From positions 62,001 through 126,000 of the forward strand of contig NZ_JADIKE010000039.1 of NCBI RefSeq assembly GCF_016904955.1: a stretch of DNA of 64,000 bases, read 5' to 3'. The translations under genes were made by a program, and so were the position numbers. The stretch's first letter is position 1. Every line of letters starts with the position of its first letter. Origin of the DNA: Dyella flava. Lineage in GTDB: Bacteria > Pseudomonadota > Gammaproteobacteria > Xanthomonadales > Rhodanobacteraceae. Positions 35,167 through 43,100 of the stretch are shown here, in pieces. Below the pieces are notes generated by a model. The model did not search any database. It saw nothing but the letters and a program-made list of their open reading frames with translations, and was not told where the DNA came from.

Positions 35167-35595
35167 TTAATGCACGTCCAGCAGTTCGATGTCGAAGACC
35201 AATGCGCTGTCCGGCGGAATGTCGTTACCGGCGCCGTTGTGGCCATAACCCATGCTGGACGGGATGATGACCTCGCGTTTGCCGCCCACGCGCATGCCTC
35301 TGACAGCACTTTCCATGCCGTCAATGACTTCTTCCGCGCCTACCCTGAAGCTGAGCGGCTGGCCGTTGTCGTAGGAACTGTCGAACTTCGCGCCGTGGTG
35401 GTCCGGCGCCTTGGCGTCGTAGAGCCAGCCGGTGTAGTTAATCGCTACGGTGGCGTCGTCGCGAGCGGAGGCGCCCGTACCCACCTTCAGGTCGGTGACC
35501 TTGAACGCTGCGACATCGTCGGCGTGTACCGGACGCAGGCCGAATGCCCCCAGGGCAAGCAGGGCAGTGGCAGCAAAAGCGCGCGGACGGTACAT
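35167..35595 (-). CDS. FKBP-type peptidyl-prolyl isomerase, exported
   Basis: A 142-residue periplasmic isomerase. The signal peptide ends near VHAD (residue about 25). The FKBP fold follows, with VAINYTGWLYD, FDSSYDNGQPLSFRVG, VIDGMESAVRGMRVGGKREVIIP and MGYG...IPPDSALVFDIELLDV. The active-site aromatic and Asp residues of FKBPs are largely retained. Probably accelerates folding of exported proteins. Divergent from the aroG leader. Confidence 0.92.
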   Translation of the reverse strand: MYRPRAFAATALLALGAFGLRPVHADDVAAFKVTDLKVGTGASARDDATVAINYTGWLYDAKAPDHHGAKFDSSYDNGQPLSFRVGAEEVIDGMESAVRGMRVGGKREVIIPSSMGYGHNGAGNDIPPDSALVFDIELLDVH

Positions 35596-35693
35596 GGAAA
35601 CTCCGAAAAGGGGTGAAGCGCGGCACGTTAGCCGATTGCCGCGGGCGGCGCAGCAGTTTGCATTACCGCTTCGATGTGGTATCTCTACGACCC

Positions 35694-35774
35694 ATGATCA
35701 TCGCCTCCCACCGCTATTACTTTTGGTTTTATGGCTATCCGAAGCCGGCGGCGGAGCATGGTGCGCGATCGTAA
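35694..35774 (+). CDS. Aromatic-rich leader peptide of aroG attenuator
   Basis: A 26-residue open frame, MIIASHRYYFWFYGYPKPAA then EHGARS. Residues 8-15 are Y Y F W F Y G Y, seven aromatic residues in eight, covering all three aromatic amino acids. It has the size and position of leader peptides in ribosome-mediated attenuators (compare pheL and trpL), and is followed within 25 nt by a terminator and then by a DAHP synthase. No strong ribosome site is seen, which is also common in leader peptides. Stalling over 35715-35738 would cover the upstream arm at 35708-35714. Confidence 0.8.
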   Translation: MIIASHRYYFWFYGYPKPAAEHGARS

Positions 35775-35798
35775 CTAGCAAGATCACCCACTTTCCAG

Positions 35799-35830
35799 AA
35801 AAAGCCGCCAGCCCACCTGGCGGCTTTTTT
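35799..35830 (+). terminator. Attenuator terminator upstream of aroG
   Basis: The 8-bp stem GCCGCCAG (35804-35811) pairs with CTGGCGGC (35817-35824) around CCCAC and is followed by TTTTTT. The same GCCGCC segment can pair with GGCGGC at 35747-35752 inside the leader peptide gene, an antiterminator alternative, and that segment can in turn pair with CCACCGC at 35708-35714. Competing pairs of this kind define an attenuator. aroG begins 35 nt after the T-tract. Confidence 0.85.
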
Positions 35831-35864
35831 GTTGGCTGCCGGGCACGAGACAAAAGGAGCCCCC

Positions 35865-36941
35865 ATGACCAGCCTGACCGATGATTTACGTATTTGCGCC
35901 ATCAAGGAACTAGCCACCCCCGCCGAAGTGATGCTTGATTGCCAGCCCAGCGCCCAGGCATTCGATACCGTCGTCAACGCCCGCCGCGGCTTGCATCGCA
36001 TCCTTGCGGGCGAGGACGACCGCCTTGCCGTAGTGATCGGACCCTGTTCGATTCATGACCCTGCCGCCGCGCTGGAATACGCCGGACGGCTGGCCGCCGA
36101 GCGTCAGCGCCATGCCGATACGCTGGAAATTGTGATGCGCGTGTATTTCGAAAAACCGCGCACCACGGTGGGATGGAAGGGGCTGATCAACGATCCGGAC
36201 CTGGATGAGAGCTTTCACATCGACAAAGGCCTGCGCCTCGCACGCCGCCTGCTATGCGACATCAATGCGCTTGGCCTGCCGGCCGGTTGCGAGTTTCTGG
36301 ACCTGATCACGCCGCAATACATCGCCGATCTGGTGGCCTGGGGCGCGATTGGCGCGCGTACCACCGAAAGCCAGTCGCATCGTGAACTTGCTTCCGGACT
36401 TTCCTGTCCAGTCGGTTTCAAGAACGGCACGGACGGCAATATCAAGATCGCTGCCGATGCGGTATTGGCTGCTGCCCGCCCACATCATTTCGTGTCGGTC
36501 ACCAAGAGCGGACGTGCCGCGGTGGTGGCCACGCAGGGCAACGAGGATTGCCACGTGATTCTGCGTGGGGGCAAATTGCCCAACTACGACGCCGCCAACG
36601 TCGCGGCCGCTTGCGCTGCGCTGGCCAAGGCGGGCCTGACCGAACGCCTGATGATCGATGCCAGCCATGCGAACAGTGGCAAACAGCCGGAGAACCAGCC
36701 GCGAGTAATCGCCGACGTCGCCGCGCAATTGGAGGCGGGCGAATCACGTATTCAAGGCGTCATGGTGGAAAGCCATCTGCTCGCTGGCCGCCAGGATCTC
36801 GTTCCCGGCGGCGAGCTGATCTATGGACAGAGCATCACCGACGGCTGCATCGGCTGGGGTACGACGGTGCAGGTGCTCGAGCGGCTGGCGAAGGCAGTGC
36901 GTGTGCGCCGTGAGCGGCAAGCGGAGGCGCGTGCTGCCTAA
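35865..36941 (+). CDS. aroG: Class I 3-deoxy-7-phosphoheptulonate synthase (DAHP synthase)
   Basis: A 358-residue cytoplasmic enzyme for the first step of the shikimate pathway: condensation of phosphoenolpyruvate with erythrose 4-phosphate. Conserved stretches: VVIGPCSIHDP, RVYFEKPRTTVGWKGLINDP, GLPAGCEFLDLITPQYIADLVAWGAIGARTTESQSHRE, LSCPVGFKNGTDG and DASHANSGKQ. The metal-binding Cys in GPCSI and His and Glu ligands are present. Feedback effector (Phe, Tyr or Trp) cannot be told from sequence. The start has AAAAGGAG 7 nt upstream. Expression is probably controlled by the leader and terminator directly upstream. Confidence 0.95.
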   Translation: MTSLTDDLRICAIKELATPAEVMLDCQPSAQAFDTVVNARRGLHRILAGEDDRLAVVIGPCSIHDPAAALEYAGRLAAERQRHADTLEIVMRVYFEKPRTTVGWKGLINDPDLDESFHIDKGLRLARRLLCDINALGLPAGCEFLDLITPQYIADLVAWGAIGARTTESQSHRELASGLSCPVGFKNGTDGNIKIAADAVLAAARPHHFVSVTKSGRAAVVATQGNEDCHVILRGGKLPNYDAANVAAACAALAKAGLTERLMIDASHANSGKQPENQPRVIADVAAQLEAGESRIQGVMVESHLLAGRQDLVPGGELIYGQSITDGCIGWGTTVQVLERLAKAVRVRRERQAEARAA

Positions 36942-37125
36942 GGTGTTTTTCTTGCTTCGTTGCCCCCAGGACAAATTTTGCTTCATTGTCTCCCGGCTTT
37001 TGCCAGAATGACGGTGAAGCCCGTGAGGTGCTTTCAAGGGTATGTAGATAACCGCCCTCCCGAGAGGGGAGTTATTGAGCGTGTCGTTCTATGCTTAAGC
37101 CTTCAACGACTTGCCGGAACGCAAC

Positions 37126-37401
37126 ATGAGTTACGACATCCACCACTTTGTCATGGCACATCGCTTTGAAACCATCGTGGACGGCTTCACCTGTGAGCTT
37201 GAATACACCCTGCAGGCTGGCGTGATGACGATCACGCACACCGAAGTGCCATCCGACGTCGGTGGTCGCGGCATTGCGGCTGAATTGGTTCGCGCTGCCT
37301 TCGAAGCCGCACGCAGCAAAGGCTGGAAAGTCATCCCGGCGTGCAGCTATGCGCAGGTCTGGCTCGAACGGCATCCGGAATATGCGGCGCTGCATGCGTG
37401 A
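37126..37401 (+). CDS. GNAT-fold N-acetyltransferase, small NATD1/YjdJ type
   Basis: A 91-residue single-domain GCN5-related acetyltransferase. HRFETIVDGFTCELEY, MTITHTEVPSDVGGRGIAAELVRAAFEAAR and PACSYAQVWLERHPEY match the short COG2388 group; GRGIAAEL is the acetyl-CoA pyrophosphate loop. Substrate unknown. Five in-frame codons upstream (from 37111) are optional. The downstream DUF1345 gene starts 33 bp later on the same strand and may be cotranscribed. Confidence 0.88.
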   Translation: MSYDIHHFVMAHRFETIVDGFTCELEYTLQAGVMTITHTEVPSDVGGRGIAAELVRAAFEAARSKGWKVIPACSYAQVWLERHPEYAALHA

Positions 37402-37434
37402 ATCGCCCGGCATGCCTGAGCAAGAGGAGATGCC

Positions 37435-38121
37435 ATGAGCACGTCGGCTGAAGGCAAGCCCGCAGCAAGGGTCGTACGACGCTGGGCGCCGATACGCTTC
37501 GTTCGTGCCAGACCGTGGTTGAGCGTTTCCACCGTGGTTTTTGTAACCGCATGCGTGGTGCTATCGCTGGCCGGTATAAAGCCAGCTTCGGTATTGTTGT
37601 TGAGTTTCGACCTCGGCGCGCTGCTGTACTTGAGCATGCTGGCAAGGATGTTTACCCGCGCGAGCGCGGAACATATGGCTCGTCAGGCGCACGCCCAGGA
37701 CACCGGGCGGCGCGGTACGCTCTGCATCGCGGTAGCGGTTTCCGCTGTCGTATTGGTGGCGTTGTCGACCGAACTGCACGCGGCCAAGAATGGGGGCGCT
37801 AGCACGATGGGCGTGGCCGCGGTCAGCATCGTCTTGTCATGGTTGTTCATGAATACCATGTACGCCTTGCATTACGCCCACGGTTATTACGGCGATGTGG
37901 GCAAGCAGCACGAAGGGTTGGAATTTCCCGGTACCAAGCAGCCGGATTATTGGGATTTTGTCTATTTTGCCTTCGTGATCGGCATGTGTTTTCAGGTATC
38001 TGATGTGCAAATCACCAGCCATATTTTGCGCCGTACGGCGTTGCTGCATAGCGTGGTGGCGTTCTTCTTCAACGTATTCATCATTGCCTTGAGCGTGAAC
38101 ATCGCCGCGGGGCTGGCCTAG
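37435..38121 (+). CDS. DUF1345 membrane protein
   Basis: A 228-residue inner-membrane protein with about five helices. The family-typical stretch MYALHYAHGYYGD and PDYWDFVYFAFVIGMCFQVSDVQITS are present, and an N-terminal charged segment precedes the first helix. DUF1345 proteins have no established function. It follows the GNAT gene closely on the same strand. Convergent with yajQ; a hairpin lies between. Confidence 0.87.
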   Translation: MSTSAEGKPAARVVRRWAPIRFVRARPWLSVSTVVFVTACVVLSLAGIKPASVLLLSFDLGALLYLSMLARMFTRASAEHMARQAHAQDTGRRGTLCIAVAVSAVVLVALSTELHAAKNGGASTMGVAAVSIVLSWLFMNTMYALHYAHGYYGDVGKQHEGLEFPGTKQPDYWDFVYFAFVIGMCFQVSDVQITSHILRRTALLHSVVAFFFNVFIIALSVNIAAGLA

Positions 38122-38146
38122 CCAGCGCGATCGCATGGGCCGGGTT

Positions 38147-38167
38147 ACCCCGGATCAAGTCCGGGGT
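38147..38167. terminator. Hairpin between DUF1345 and yajQ genes
   Basis: An 8-bp stem ACCCCGGA pairs with TCCGGGGT around TCAAG. No T-tract on either side, so the terminator assignment is tentative. Confidence 0.45.
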
Positions 38168-38193
38168 GCGCATTCACGCGCGACCCAGGGGAA

Positions 38194-38676
38194 TCAATCG
38201 CGGAAATTGTCGAACTGCAGCGGAAGCTCCACTTCGGCCTTGCGCAAGACGGCGATCGCCAGCTGCAGATCGTCGCGCTTCTTGCCGGTCACGCGTAGTT
38301 TGTCGCCGTTGATCTGCGCTTCGACCTTCAGCTTGGCTTCCTTCAGCGTGGCGATCAGCTTCTTGGCAATGGGCTGTTCGATGCCTTGCTTCACGGTGAT
38401 CTTCTGGCGTGCGCCGCCGAGGTTCACTTCCGGATCGGCGATGTCCAGGGCGCGCAGGTCGATCTTTCGGGCGGCAAGGCGGCCGCGCAGGATGTCCAGC
38501 ATCTGTTGCAACTGGAAGTCGCTGGGAGCGCTCTGCGTAATGACCTGTTTGTCCAGTTCGTACTTGGCATTCGTGCCCTTGAAGTCGAAACGGGTGGAGA
38601 GCTCGCGGTTGGCCTGGTCGACGGCATTGGTCAGCTCGTGCTTGTCGACTTCGGAAATTACATCAAACGAGGGCAT
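38194..38676 (-). CDS. yajQ: YajQ-family cyclic-di-GMP-binding protein
   Basis: A 160-residue cytoplasmic protein with two ferredoxin-like repeats. MPSFDVISEVDKHELTNAVDQ, STRFDFKGT, ALDIADPEVNLGGARQKITVKQGI and the basic C-terminal INGDKLRVTGKKRDDLQ match YajQ along its length. In Xanthomonas the homologue binds cyclic-di-GMP and modulates a transcription factor that affects virulence; others bind nucleic acids. Together with the phosphodiesterase and cyclase genes in this window it suggests a cyclic-di-GMP circuit, although they are not neighbours. A short upstream extension (10 codons) is not family-supported. Confidence 0.93.
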   Translation of the reverse strand: MPSFDVISEVDKHELTNAVDQANRELSTRFDFKGTNAKYELDKQVITQSAPSDFQLQQMLDILRGRLAARKIDLRALDIADPEVNLGGARQKITVKQGIEQPIAKKLIATLKEAKLKVEAQINGDKLRVTGKKRDDLQLAIAVLRKAEVELPLQFDNFRD

Positions 38677-38825
38677 CGGGAAGGTCCTTGACAGGGTAGG
38701 CGCCAAGTTTACGCCATGGCTTTTAGCGCCTGTCTACGATTTCGCAGCACGCGCTACGTAGAGATCCTGGGCAGGCTCTTGGATAATGTCCAGATGTGCA
38801 GCTCGGCAGCCGAGATGGTGATCGC

Positions 38826-40004
38826 GTGAAAGTGGATGTCCTGGTCATCGGTGCCGGTGCCGCCGGCTTGATGTGCGCGATCACGGCTGGCCAACGCGGG
38901 CGGCGGGTGCTGGTGCTGGATCATGCCAACAAGCCCGGCAAAAAGATCCTGATGTCCGGCGGCGGACGCTGCAATTTCACCAATCTGGGTGTGACGCCGG
39001 CGCAGTACCTTTCGGCCAATCCGCACTTCGCCAAATCCGCGTTGGCGCGTTATACCCCGGTCGATTTCATCGAGCTGGTCGAGAAGCATCGCATTGCCTA
39101 TCACGAGAAAGAACTGGGGCAGCTGTTTTGCGATGAATCCTCCAAGCTGATCGTGCGCATGCTGCTGGATGAATGCATGGCGGCAGGCACGCGCATCGAA
39201 ACCAGTTGTGCCGTCAGCCGAGCCCGGAAGACGGAGGAGGGCTTCAGCGTGCTCACGGCCAAAGGTGAGGTGCATGCCCAGTCGCTGGTTGTTGCCAGTG
39301 GTGGCTTGTCGATTCCAAGCATGGGTGCGACCGGCTTCGGCTATGAGCTGACACGCCAGTTCGGGCACAACATATTGGCGACACGTGCGGGTCTGGTGCC
39401 GCTTACGTTGAGCGGCAAGCATCAGGAGCATTACCAGGATCTGGCTGGCGTTGCCTTGCCCATGGCGGAAGCGCGAGTGGGCAAGCGTGGTTTTCGCGCG
39501 GGTTTGCTATTTACCCATCGCGGCATCAGCGGGCCGTCGATTTTGCAGATTTCTTCTTACTGGCAGCCGGGTGATGACCTGCGCATTGATATGTCGCCCG
39601 AGCAGGATATAAGCGAATGGTTGGTCGCCCAACGCGTAGCACGTCCCGCTGCCGAATTGCGCAATGTGCTCGGTGACTTGCTGCCGAAGCGGCTTGCGCA
39701 GCGATTATGCGAGTTATGGCTGCACAGCAAACCGATGCGTCAGTATCACGAAACCGAACTGCGCGCTCTCGGTACACAGCTGCATGACTGGCCGATCGTC
39801 GCCAGCGGCACCGAGGGTTATCGCACGGCGGAAGTCACCCTCGGCGGTGTGGACACGGATGGTCTTTCATCCAGCACGATGCAATCGAAGCTCGTGCCCG
39901 GGCTGTATTTTATCGGAGAGGTGGTTGACGTGACCGGCTGGCTGGGCGGTTACAACTTCCAGTGGGCGTGGGCATCAGGCCGTGCTGCAGGCGAAGTGGC
40001 CTAG
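38826..40004 (+). CDS. BaiN/HI0933-family NAD(P)/FAD flavoprotein
   Basis: A 392-residue FAD-dependent oxidoreductase of the HI0933/YhiN (BaiN) family. The dinucleotide-binding GAGAAGLMCA lies near the N-terminus, GKKILMSGGGRCNFTN is the family signature near residue 50, and VVDVTGWLGGYNFQWAWASGRAAGEVA is the C-terminal FAD motif. Homologues are annotated as flavoproteins of unclear substrate. The start is a GTG before VDVLVIGAGA; an earlier GTG at 38796 would add 10 residues. It begins 150 bp from the start of the divergent yajQ gene and may share its promoter region. Confidence 0.9.
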   Translation: MKVDVLVIGAGAAGLMCAITAGQRGRRVLVLDHANKPGKKILMSGGGRCNFTNLGVTPAQYLSANPHFAKSALARYTPVDFIELVEKHRIAYHEKELGQLFCDESSKLIVRMLLDECMAAGTRIETSCAVSRARKTEEGFSVLTAKGEVHAQSLVVASGGLSIPSMGATGFGYELTRQFGHNILATRAGLVPLTLSGKHQEHYQDLAGVALPMAEARVGKRGFRAGLLFTHRGISGPSILQISSYWQPGDDLRIDMSPEQDISEWLVAQRVARPAAELRNVLGDLLPKRLAQRLCELWLHSKPMRQYHETELRALGTQLHDWPIVASGTEGYRTAEVTLGGVDTDGLSSSTMQSKLVPGLYFIGEVVDVTGWLGGYNFQWAWASGRAAGEVA

Positions 40005-40074
40005 TGCATGGGCAATTTTGCAATCGCTGAACATCAATCGTGATGAACTAAGGGCTCGCCACCGGAGATTCACC

Positions 40075-40965
40075 ATGAAAGTTGGCTTTATCGGACTCGG
40101 TGCCATGGGCAGTGCCATGGCCAGCAACCTGATCGCTGCAGGGCACACCGTTACGGTCTGGAATAGGTCTGAAGCCGCGGCGGAAAAGCTCGCTTCGCTG
40201 GGTGCGAAGACCGTGCGCACGCCGGATCGTGCTGCGCAAGGCGATGTGTTGCACAGCATGCTGGCGAATGACCAGGCGGTGCGCGAGGTATTCCTCGACG
40301 GCGCGCTGCTGGATGCGATGGATCCGGGCACCGTGCATGTCAATCACGCGACCATTTCTGTGGGCTTGGCCAGGCACCTGGCGGAAGAGCATGCCAAGCG
40401 CGGGCTCGACTATGTCGCCGCCCCAGTGTTCGGCCGGCCGGACGTGGCCGCTGCCGGCAAGCTCAATATGCTGGTGGCTGGCCAGTCCGCTGCGATTGAA
40501 AAAGCCAAACCGCTGCTGGATCTGATGGCCGGCAAGCTGTGGCCCATGGGCGAGTTGCCCGAGCGTGCCAACGTCGTGAAGCTGGCCGGCAATTTCATGA
40601 TCGTTACCGCGATCGAGAGCCTGGCTGAAGCGTCCACATTGGTACGCGCCTACGATGTAAACGCGACTGATTTTATCGAGCTGATGACCAGTACCTTGTT
40701 CGCCTCACCGGTTTATCAAGGTTATGGCAAGGCGATCGCGGAGCAGCGCTTCACGCCGCCGGGTTTTTCGCTGCCGCTTGGCTTGAAGGATGTGATGCTG
40801 GCGCAAGAAGCCGGTTTCGCCCAACAGGTGCCGATGCCTTTGGCGGGTGTGCTGCGCGACAGCCTGCTGGAAGGGCTGGCTGATGGCGCAGAGGGGATGG
40901 ACGTGGCTGCGTTGGCGCGTGTCTCCGCGCGCCGCGCGAATCTGGATCGTCGCAGCAAGGGTTAG
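40075..40965 (+). CDS. 3-hydroxyisobutyrate dehydrogenase-like NAD(P)-dependent oxidoreductase
   Basis: A 296-residue beta-hydroxyacid dehydrogenase. The nucleotide-binding loop GFIGLGAMGSAMASNL is at residues 4-19, WNRS follows, and the catalytic lysine is in VKLAGNFMIV with a conserved Asn. It contains MDPGTVHVNHATIS and GRPDVAAAGKL typical of the glyoxylate/succinic semialdehyde reductase branch. Substrate is open. Start: GGAGATTCACC before ATG. The stop codon overlaps the convergent YaiI gene by 4 nt. Confidence 0.92.
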   Translation: MKVGFIGLGAMGSAMASNLIAAGHTVTVWNRSEAAAEKLASLGAKTVRTPDRAAQGDVLHSMLANDQAVREVFLDGALLDAMDPGTVHVNHATISVGLARHLAEEHAKRGLDYVAAPVFGRPDVAAAGKLNMLVAGQSAAIEKAKPLLDLMAGKLWPMGELPERANVVKLAGNFMIVTAIESLAEASTLVRAYDVNATDFIELMTSTLFASPVYQGYGKAIAEQRFTPPGFSLPLGLKDVMLAQEAGFAQQVPMPLAGVLRDSLLEGLADGAEGMDVAALARVSARRANLDRRSKG

Positions 40966-41432
40966 CGGGGTGTTGATGGGCGTTGCGCCAACCAGCGATC
41001 CAACTGGTTGGCAAACGCCTGCTTGTCGCGCGCGTGCAATGCAGAAGGGCCACCCGTATCCACACCTGCTCCGCGTAACTCTTCCATGAAGTTACGCATG
41101 GTCAGGCGCTGCTGGATGGTTTCCGGGGTATAGAGTTCGCCACGCGGGTGGATGGCAAGCGCCCCTTTGCTGATCACTGTAGCTGCGAGCGGAATGTCCT
41201 GAGTCACTACCAGGTCACCCGCAGTAACCATGCGTGCGATTTCGTTATCAGCAACATCGAAGCCGCCCGGCACCTGGATGCTGCGGATATACGGCGAAGA
41301 GGGGACGCGTAGCGCGTGATTCGCTACCAGGGTTACAGCGATCTGCGCGCGCTGTGCCGCGCGGAACAGAATTTCCTTGATGGCGACCGGGCATGCATCG
41401 GCATCCACCCAGATGCGTGGAGCATCGCTCAC
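40962..41432 (-). CDS. YaiI/YqxD family protein (DUF188)
   Basis: A 156-residue protein of the UPF0178 family with a PIN-like or NYN-like nuclease fold. IWVDADACPVAIKEIL at 7-22, VTQDIPLA near 77 and GALAIHPRGELYT near 89 are diagnostic; the acidic pair in VDADACP likely binds a metal. Family members are suspected but not proved RNases. It is the second gene of a pair with the PhzF-like gene: its ATG overlaps the other's stop. Convergent with the dehydrogenase. Confidence 0.9.
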   Translation of the reverse strand: MSDAPRIWVDADACPVAIKEILFRAAQRAQIAVTLVANHALRVPSSPYIRSIQVPGGFDVADNEIARMVTAGDLVVTQDIPLAATVISKGALAIHPRGELYTPETIQQRLTMRNFMEELRGAGVDTGGPSALHARDKQAFANQLDRWLAQRPSTPR

Positions 41433-42310
41433 GCGCTGTTCCAGTGCAGGGTGCCATCAATCACAGTATTGGTATGCCCGCCAATCCAGATGCTGCCGTC
41501 CACCATGCGGGCAATCAGCAGCGCATCGTGACCCATCTCGCGTCCTTGACTGACCGAGTAGCCGCGCGCAAGCGCGCCGTCCGGTTCGGCATGCAAAACG
41601 TAGGCGGCGATCAGACCGTTGGCGGCACCGGACGCGGGATCTTCGACGATGCCGACGCCGGACGGGAATGCGCGTACCACCAGTTGATAATCTGGATGGT
41701 TGCTGCGTGCGAACGCGCACAGACCCATGCTGCCGCTGGCGACGGCCAATGCACCGATGGCACTGTGATCGGGTTTCCAGGCGCGGAGGCTGGCTTCATC
41801 CTCGCATTCGGCCAGCCACCAGCGGCGTCCGCCGTCGACCAGGGCGGGGGGCAGCTTGCCGAGACCGATGCTGTCCAGGGTCGAGGCAAGCAGGGGATGG
41901 GCGTGCAGGCCGGTTTTCACTACGCGTGCCTCGGGCGACTGCAGCAGGAGTCTGCGCTGTGGACCGCTGCCTTCCACACGTATGGGCAGCACGCCGGCAC
42001 CGCATTCCTGCCACAGCACATCGTCCTTGGGTATCGCCAAGCCACACTCCAATACTGCGTGGGCGCTGCCGACGCTAGGGTGGCCGGCAAAGGCGATTTC
42101 CTTCTGCGGCGTAAAAATCCGAACCTTGTAACTGGCCTTGGGATCGCTGGGCGGCAGCAGGAAGGTGGTTTCCACCAGATCGGTCCAGCGGGCATAGCGC
42201 TGCATCTGCGCCTCGCTCCAGCCGGTGGCGTCCGTGACCACGCCAAGGTGATTGCCGCCACCCGGGCTTGCGGCGAAAACATCCAGGTGCATGTAACGAA
42301 TCGGTTTCAT
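41429..42310 (-). CDS. PhzF-family isomerase-like protein
   Basis: A 293-residue protein with the diaminopimelate-epimerase-like fold used by the phenazine enzyme PhzF. MHLDVFAASPGGGNHLGVV is the conserved N-terminus, and AFAGHPSVGSAHAVLE and VEDPASGAANGLIAAY mark the two halves with the usual Gly-rich turns and conserved Glu. No phenazine operon is nearby, so the natural substrate is unknown. It precedes and overlaps the YaiI gene by 4 nt, suggesting translational coupling. An upstream extension of 16 codons is possible. Confidence 0.9.
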   Translation of the reverse strand: MKPIRYMHLDVFAASPGGGNHLGVVTDATGWSEAQMQRYARWTDLVETTFLLPPSDPKASYKVRIFTPQKEIAFAGHPSVGSAHAVLECGLAIPKDDVLWQECGAGVLPIRVEGSGPQRRLLLQSPEARVVKTGLHAHPLLASTLDSIGLGKLPPALVDGGRRWWLAECEDEASLRAWKPDHSAIGALAVASGSMGLCAFARSNHPDYQLVVRAFPSGVGIVEDPASGAANGLIAAYVLHAEPDGALARGYSVSQGREMGHDALLIARMVDGSIWIGGHTNTVIDGTLHWNSA

Positions 42311-42413
42311 ACGGCGAAGGAAGGCATGGCTTGAGCCGGGCATTTTAGCCGTCGACAAGCGAGCCCGTGAACGTCAAGATGGCGAAATTCCAAAACATTG
42401 TCAGATTCGTCAT

Positions 42414-43022
42414 ATGCCGATTACGCTGCTCATCATCCTTGCCGCCACTTGCATAGTGTCGTTCATGGCGTTTAACAACCGCCGCCTGATCGACGACTTG
42501 ATCCTGTGGCCGCCTGCGATCGAGCGAAAGAAGGAGTATTACCGGCTGGTCACTTACGGGCTGATCCATGCCGACGGCATGCACCTGCTGTTCAACATGC
42601 TGACCTTGTATTTCTTTGGCCGCACGATGGAAGGGTTTTACAGCCTGACTCTGGGAACATTCGGCTTCGGCCTGTTCTATCTGGGAGGGCTGATCGTTTC
42701 GATTCTGCCCACGTATCTGAAGAATCGCCGCAATTCCAACTATCACAGCCTGGGCGCTTCCGGCGCGGTGTCGGCCGTGTTGTTCGGTTATGTGCTGCTT
42801 GCGCCGTGGACACGCATCCTGGTGTTCTTCATTCCGATGCCGGCGATTATTTATGCCGTGCTTTACGTGGGTTATTCGATTTACATGGACCAGCGAGGAC
42901 AGGGCAACGTCAATCACAGCGCACATCTGTGGGGCGCGGCCTATGGCGCGGTCTTTACGGTGCTGGTGGATCCAGCCGTTTTGCCTCATTTTCTTGGGTC
43001 TTTATCGCAACCGGGGATGTGA
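42414..43022 (+). CDS. Rhomboid-family intramembrane serine protease
   Basis: A 202-residue protein with six or so membrane helices. The catalytic dyad is visible as HSLGASGAVSAVLFGY (Ser in GASG, about residue 122) and NVNHSAHLWGAAYGA (His about 176). The conserved HxxxN-type segment HLLFNMLTLYFFGRTMEG supplies the oxyanion His and Asn. Rhomboids cut transmembrane substrates inside the membrane; substrate unknown. The gene is divergent from phzF and precedes a histone-like gene on the same strand. Confidence 0.92.
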   Translation: MPITLLIILAATCIVSFMAFNNRRLIDDLILWPPAIERKKEYYRLVTYGLIHADGMHLLFNMLTLYFFGRTMEGFYSLTLGTFGFGLFYLGGLIVSILPTYLKNRRNSNYHSLGASGAVSAVLFGYVLLAPWTRILVFFIPMPAIIYAVLYVGYSIYMDQRGQGNVNHSAHLWGAAYGAVFTVLVDPAVLPHFLGSLSQPGM

Positions 43023-43100
43023 TTTCCGGCACTTGCTCACGCCGGGTACATCGTGATGATGTCAGGGTCTGATTACCGATCACCGCTGGAGAAGGCACGC

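Noticed and set aside
41429..42310. A phenazine biosynthesis locus, because of the PhzF-like gene
   Set aside because: No other phz genes are present, and PhzF-like proteins are common in bacteria that make no phenazine.
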